64,000 nucleotides of DNA from an uncultured Bacilli bacterium (GTDB lineage Bacteria; Bacillota_I; Bacilli_A; RF39; UBA660). Under the pieces are notes generated by a model. It did not search any database, had not been told where the DNA came from, and saw nothing but the letters and a program-made list of their open reading frames with translations. Position numbers and translations under genes: made by a program. The stretch's first letter is position 1, and every line of letters begins with the position of its first letter. Location: contig CAKOOV010000002.1 of assembly GCA_934098435.1 (NCBI GenBank), forward strand, positions 48,669 through 112,668. Reading direction: 5' to 3'. Below are positions 61,121 to 64,000 of the stretch, one piece after another.

Positions 61121-63499
61121 CTATTTTTTATTTTTATTCTTGTCATCTTTCTGTATTTGAACTTCTTCTTCATCATCTTTCTTGAATATAAGATATAAAA
61201 GACCAAGTACCACAAGAATAATAAGTACAATAATAACAACCTTTTCAGCAGTATTACTAGAATCATCTGTTACAGTTATTGCATTCTTTTTAGGTGCTTT
61301 TTTATTAACTACCAACTTATATTCATTTACATCGCCGTTTTCAGCAGTAACCTTAATAATAACAGTATTATCACCAGTTTTAAACTTTTCATTACCAGTA
61401 ATTTCAACACTAGCACGATTATCTTCTGCTATAGCCTTTATATCCAAAGAATCAACATCACTGTCAACTCTAACTTTATATTCATTAACAAGTTTATCAA
61501 AAACAATATCATAATCTGTAATTTCTAAAGTTTTTAAATAATTATTTGAAGAAGAAACATAATTATAATTATAACTAATAGTACTTGTAGTAACTTCAGG
61601 TTTAACATCTTTAACAATTCTAACCGTATAAACCTTAGTACTACCATCCTCAGCAGTTACTGTAATATTAGCAGTAGTTTCATCATTATTAAGTTCATAT
61701 AAAATGAAACCAGTAACAGTAGCATTAACATCAAAAGTAGAACCACTTAATATAACACTTTCCGTATCATAAGGAACAGTTAACGTATATGAAGTAACAT
61801 CTCTATCAAAATCTTTATCAAACGTACCGACACTACTATTTAAAGAAGCAAGATCATTATTAGAACTAATATTTCTAATTATTTGCACATCGAATCCCAA
61901 ATCTTCAAAATCATAAGTATCATATACCTTAGATACTTCTCCACTAATACTAGCACTACCAATACCAACACTATTAGCAGTAAATACAAGGGTTACAACT
62001 ACATCACCATCATGTAAAGCATCACCAATACCAACTATATGGTCATCTTTATAGTTACCACTAAAAGTATTATTAAATTTAACATCAGTAAGTGTAAGTT
62101 TATCATTAGTACTAACCAAAGCATCAATACCATCAATATAATCATCAACATTATCACTGTTAATAACCACACTAACTTCAAATTTATCACCTACAAAAAC
62201 ATTCGTAGGAACTTCACCAATAACTAAATTTAAATTTTTATTATCTTCATATTCAGTAATTGGTTCATTTCTAAGCATATTATTAAGAATTCTAACATCA
62301 CCAAATGTAATATTACCAAATTCCTCATTATCTTCTTCAGCATATACATCCATAGAAGGCATATTAGCACTATTTAAATAACCATCAATAGTTAAATTCA
62401 AATCAGTTCTATCAAATATATTATCATTATTAGCATCACCAACAACAACTACTATATAAGAAATAGTATTGCCATTAGTAAGTTCTACAACATAATTATT
62501 ATATAGCTCGCTATCATTATCTGTAACAATAGTACCGTTACTATCTTTAACAACTACACTAATATTACTTTGATTAAATATATCTAACAAGTTTCTAACT
62601 TTCATAACTTCCATACTTTTATCATAATTTTTAGCATTAACAAACAAATATCCATTATAAAAATCAAGTCCAGTTAAATTATATAATTCATTATCGTTAT
62701 TTTTATTATACTTAATATTAGCAGTATAATCGTAAGAATAAATAGTGCCAGAGTCATTACTTAAAGTAATATTATCAGTATAAGTATAATCCCCGCCAAA
62801 TACATTACTTAAATCAGTAGTACTACCATCAAACTTAATGTTAGTAATCTCTTCACCTGTATAATTGCCAACAGAAGTACCGTTTACACTAATTGCATAA
62901 CTTTCAAGAGGAGATAATTCTCCAGTTCTAATTCCTAATTTCTGAGTATATATACGAGGTTCATCAACATTATATGTATTATCTTCAAGAGAAATAATCT
63001 CTTTATCACCTAATAAAGTACCATAGATACCTTTACTATTATTTGTAATAGAATATTCTAACTTTTCGCTATAAATTTCAACACCATTCTCAAGTATTTT
63101 AAAATCAAGCATAAAATTACCATCAAAATTAAATTTACCATAAGTAAAATCATAAATATTATTACCATTTAATTCTTTACCAGTTTTAACAATAGTCTTA
63201 TTTTCAGTAACAACACTACCATCTAAATAAGTATAATTACTAGTAAGAACAACATCATAATTTTTATCATTTGTAGAACCATCCTCATTATTAGTGGTTT
63301 CATCAAAATTACCACTACCATAATTTAAACTCAAATGATCTACATATAAATTATTCTCATTCATAACTTCATTAATATTAACTTTAATATTACTATTAAA
63401 AGAAATAGTATCTGCAAGTACTTTAAATGAAGTACCAAATTGAGAAAAAACCATAACTGAAACCATAATAAGTTTCATAAATTTTGTTATTTTTTTCAT
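61121..63499 (-). CDS. Multidomain surface protein with dockerin-like and cohesin-like domains
   Basis: 792 residues. Signal peptide at 1-29; a beta-rich N-terminal half (about 35-290); a dockerin-like part (about 345-410) with the Ca loop 'DANNDNIFDRTD' (355-366) and a weaker second repeat; a cohesin-like beta domain (about 422-542); two cadherin-like beta-sandwich domains (about 549-632 and 650-735, PF12733-like); a C-terminal membrane helix (754-772) and a Lys-rich tail. There is no LPxTG. It lies upstream of the Tad genes on the same strand with 76 bases between, so joint expression is plausible. It may be an adhesin or a docking scaffold. Confidence 0.8.
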   Translation of the reverse strand: MKKITKFMKLIMVSVMVFSQFGTSFKVLADTISFNSNIKVNINEVMNENNLYVDHLSLNYGSGNFDETTNNEDGSTNDKNYDVVLTSNYTYLDGSVVTENKTIVKTGKELNGNNIYDFTYGKFNFDGNFMLDFKILENGVEIYSEKLEYSITNNSKGIYGTLLGDKEIISLEDNTYNVDEPRIYTQKLGIRTGELSPLESYAISVNGTSVGNYTGEEITNIKFDGSTTDLSNVFGGDYTYTDNITLSNDSGTIYSYDYTANIKYNKNNDNELYNLTGLDFYNGYLFVNAKNYDKSMEVMKVRNLLDIFNQSNISVVVKDSNGTIVTDNDSELYNNYVVELTNGNTISYIVVVVGDANNDNIFDRTDLNLTIDGYLNSANMPSMDVYAEEDNEEFGNITFGDVRILNNMLRNEPITEYEDNKNLNLVIGEVPTNVFVGDKFEVSVVINSDNVDDYIDGIDALVSTNDKLTLTDVKFNNTFSGNYKDDHIVGIGDALHDGDVVVTLVFTANSVGIGSASISGEVSKVYDTYDFEDLGFDVQIIRNISSNNDLASLNSSVGTFDKDFDRDVTSYTLTVPYDTESVILSGSTFDVNATVTGFILYELNNDETTANITVTAEDGSTKVYTVRIVKDVKPEVTTSTISYNYNYVSSSNNYLKTLEITDYDIVFDKLVNEYKVRVDSDVDSLDIKAIAEDNRASVEITGNEKFKTGDNTVIIKVTAENGDVNEYKLVVNKKAPKKNAITVTDDSSNTAEKVVIIVLIILVVLGLLYLIFKKDDEEEVQIQKDDKNKNKK

Positions 63500-63758
63500 T
63501 TTATCATCCTTTCTTTTATTATCTATCTATCAAATAATCTAATTTTAATTTTTATCCCCCGTAACACACCTCCAGCATATAAATGATAACAGTTTTCCTC
63601 TTCTATCATCATCAAAATAATTATAGCATATAAATCGACATTTTTCTTGCACTTTACACCAATTTGACATTTTTATATTAATTTTAAATAAAAAAATACC
63701 AATAATTACCAATTAACCATATAAATAGAATTATTTTACAAATAAAAGAATTTTTTTC
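63500..63758. other. Upstream region of the surface-protein gene
   Basis: Minus strand: an extended -10 box TGCTATAAT (about 63621-63629) would start a leader of roughly 115 bases before the ATG at 63499. It holds two copies of ATTTATATGCT 55 bases apart and a short open frame of 29 codons with no ribosome site. I recognise no riboswitch class. Confidence 0.5.
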
Positions 63759-63787
63759 TTGACTAAAAATACTATTAATTATATAAT
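63759..63787 (+). promoter_or_regulatory. Sigma-A promoter of rpsD
   Basis: TTGACT (63759-63764) and TATAAT (63782-63787), spacing 17. Confidence 0.85.
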
Positions 63788-63789
63788 AT

Positions 63790-63908
63790 TATTGCTTAGC
63801 AGCGCATACTCTATTTTTAGGTAATGTGTCATTTATAAGTAACTACAGCTGCATAGCGAAAGTATAATAAAGACACCCTACACTAAAAATAAGTATAACC
63901 TCTAAGAA
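63790..63908 (+). promoter_or_regulatory. Ribosomal protein S4 leader RNA
   Basis: The approximately 120 bases between promoter and rpsD have ordered GC-richer segments rare in this genome: 'GCAGCGCATAC' and 'GCTGCATAGCGAAAGTAT', and 'GTGTC' against 'GACAC'. Autoregulatory S4-binding leaders precede rpsD in Firmicutes, where excess S4 blocks its own translation. The class assignment is by position and compact structure, not by a covariance search. Confidence 0.65.
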
Positions 63909-63923
63909 GAAGGAGGAATGAAT

Positions 63924-64000
63924 ATGGCTAGATATACAGGCCCAAATAACAAAAAAGCAAGAAGAGTATCATTCTCTATATTAGAAAATGGTAAAGATAT
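63924..64000 (+). CDS. rpsD: 30S ribosomal protein S4 (partial)
   Basis: The visible 25 residues open 'MARYTGPNNKKARRVSFSI', the classical S4 start, and continue past the right edge. AAGGAGG (63910-63916) sets the start at 63924; an in-frame ATG six bases upstream is too close to it. S4 nucleates 30S assembly and represses itself through the leader. Confidence 0.95.
   Translation, partial: MARYTGPNNKKARRVSFSILENGKD

Noticed and set aside
1..64000. CRISPR array, rRNA or prophage
   Set aside because: No regularly spaced repeats, no rRNA-like GC-rich block and no phage structural genes were seen.

Overview
The window is very AT-rich, low-GC Gram-positive DNA. TGA acts as a stop (for example at 60330-60332, 24989-24991 and 53922-53924), so the code is the standard bacterial one and not the Mycoplasma code. 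The genes are Bacilli-like: hrcA-grpE-dnaK-dnaJ-rsmE, radC-mreC-mreD, rpsP-khpA, ecfA1-ecfA2-ecfT-truA, rnhC, mtaB, enolase and ParC. Three genes belong to families known from endospore formers (SpoIIP, Cse60, a YqfQ/VrrA-like protein). My inference is a small-genome, probably host-associated, uncultivated Bacilli lineage (RF39- or Erysipelotrichales-like); species cannot be named from this sequence. Nearly all genes lie on the minus strand. The few plus-strand genes are mostly isolated and separated from their neighbours by bidirectional hairpin terminators.

Layout. 0-2.2 kb: two membrane-anchored proteins (one cut by the window edge) and a plus-strand Rpn/PD-(D/E)XK protein. 2.2-10.1 kb: spoIIP and its small partner, an acidic membrane protein, rsmE, and the heat-shock operon behind a consensus promoter with two CIRCE-like operators. 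10.15-13.1 kb: a bacteriocin-type operon of a C39-peptidase ABC exporter, a short accessory protein and two short peptides with double-glycine leaders, closed by a terminator. 13-24 kb: yigZ, trpS, a PF06541-type membrane protein, a flippase, cse60, a lipoprotein, eno, khpA, rpsP, a broken gene, a TasA-like protein, hisS and truA. 24-38 kb: the ECF energy module, rnhC, a heterodimeric ABC exporter, mtaB, a gene-poor gap, a CYTH protein, fhs and murF. 38-48 kb: parC, a large surface protein, prepilin peptidase, a PilC/GspF platform protein, a YqfQ-like gene, mreDC, radC, a formate/nitrite-type channel and a thioredoxin-like protein. 48.3-51.8 kb: an accessory stretch (membrane-anchored XRE regulator, Fic, GNAT acetyltransferase, RhuM) beside rlmD, whose 3' end is duplicated. 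53-56 kb: a CNNM/CBS protein, a degenerate transglutaminase-like protein, a second TasA-like protein and YebC. 56.5-63.5 kb: a Tad pilus operon with a cohesin/dockerin-like surface protein upstream. The right edge holds the leader and start of rpsD.

The strongest new observation is the unannotated two-peptide bacteriocin candidate, in which each mature peptide has a GxxxG motif. With it goes a fixed-spacing 5' element (TTACAA, 16 bases, GTGTTTATATATATG, then the Shine-Dalgarno) found upstream of just three genes here: the bacteriocin exporter, radC and the Rpn-family gene. Since streptococci co-induce radC and two-peptide bacteriocins in competence, this element may mark a competence-like or stress regulon read by an alternative sigma factor. 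Other points are a 143-bp near-identical duplication of the rlmD 3' end around rhuM, a nine-cysteine repeat on GrpE, an ECF ATPase pair with one apparently degenerate site, and a Tad locus with no recognisable pilin.
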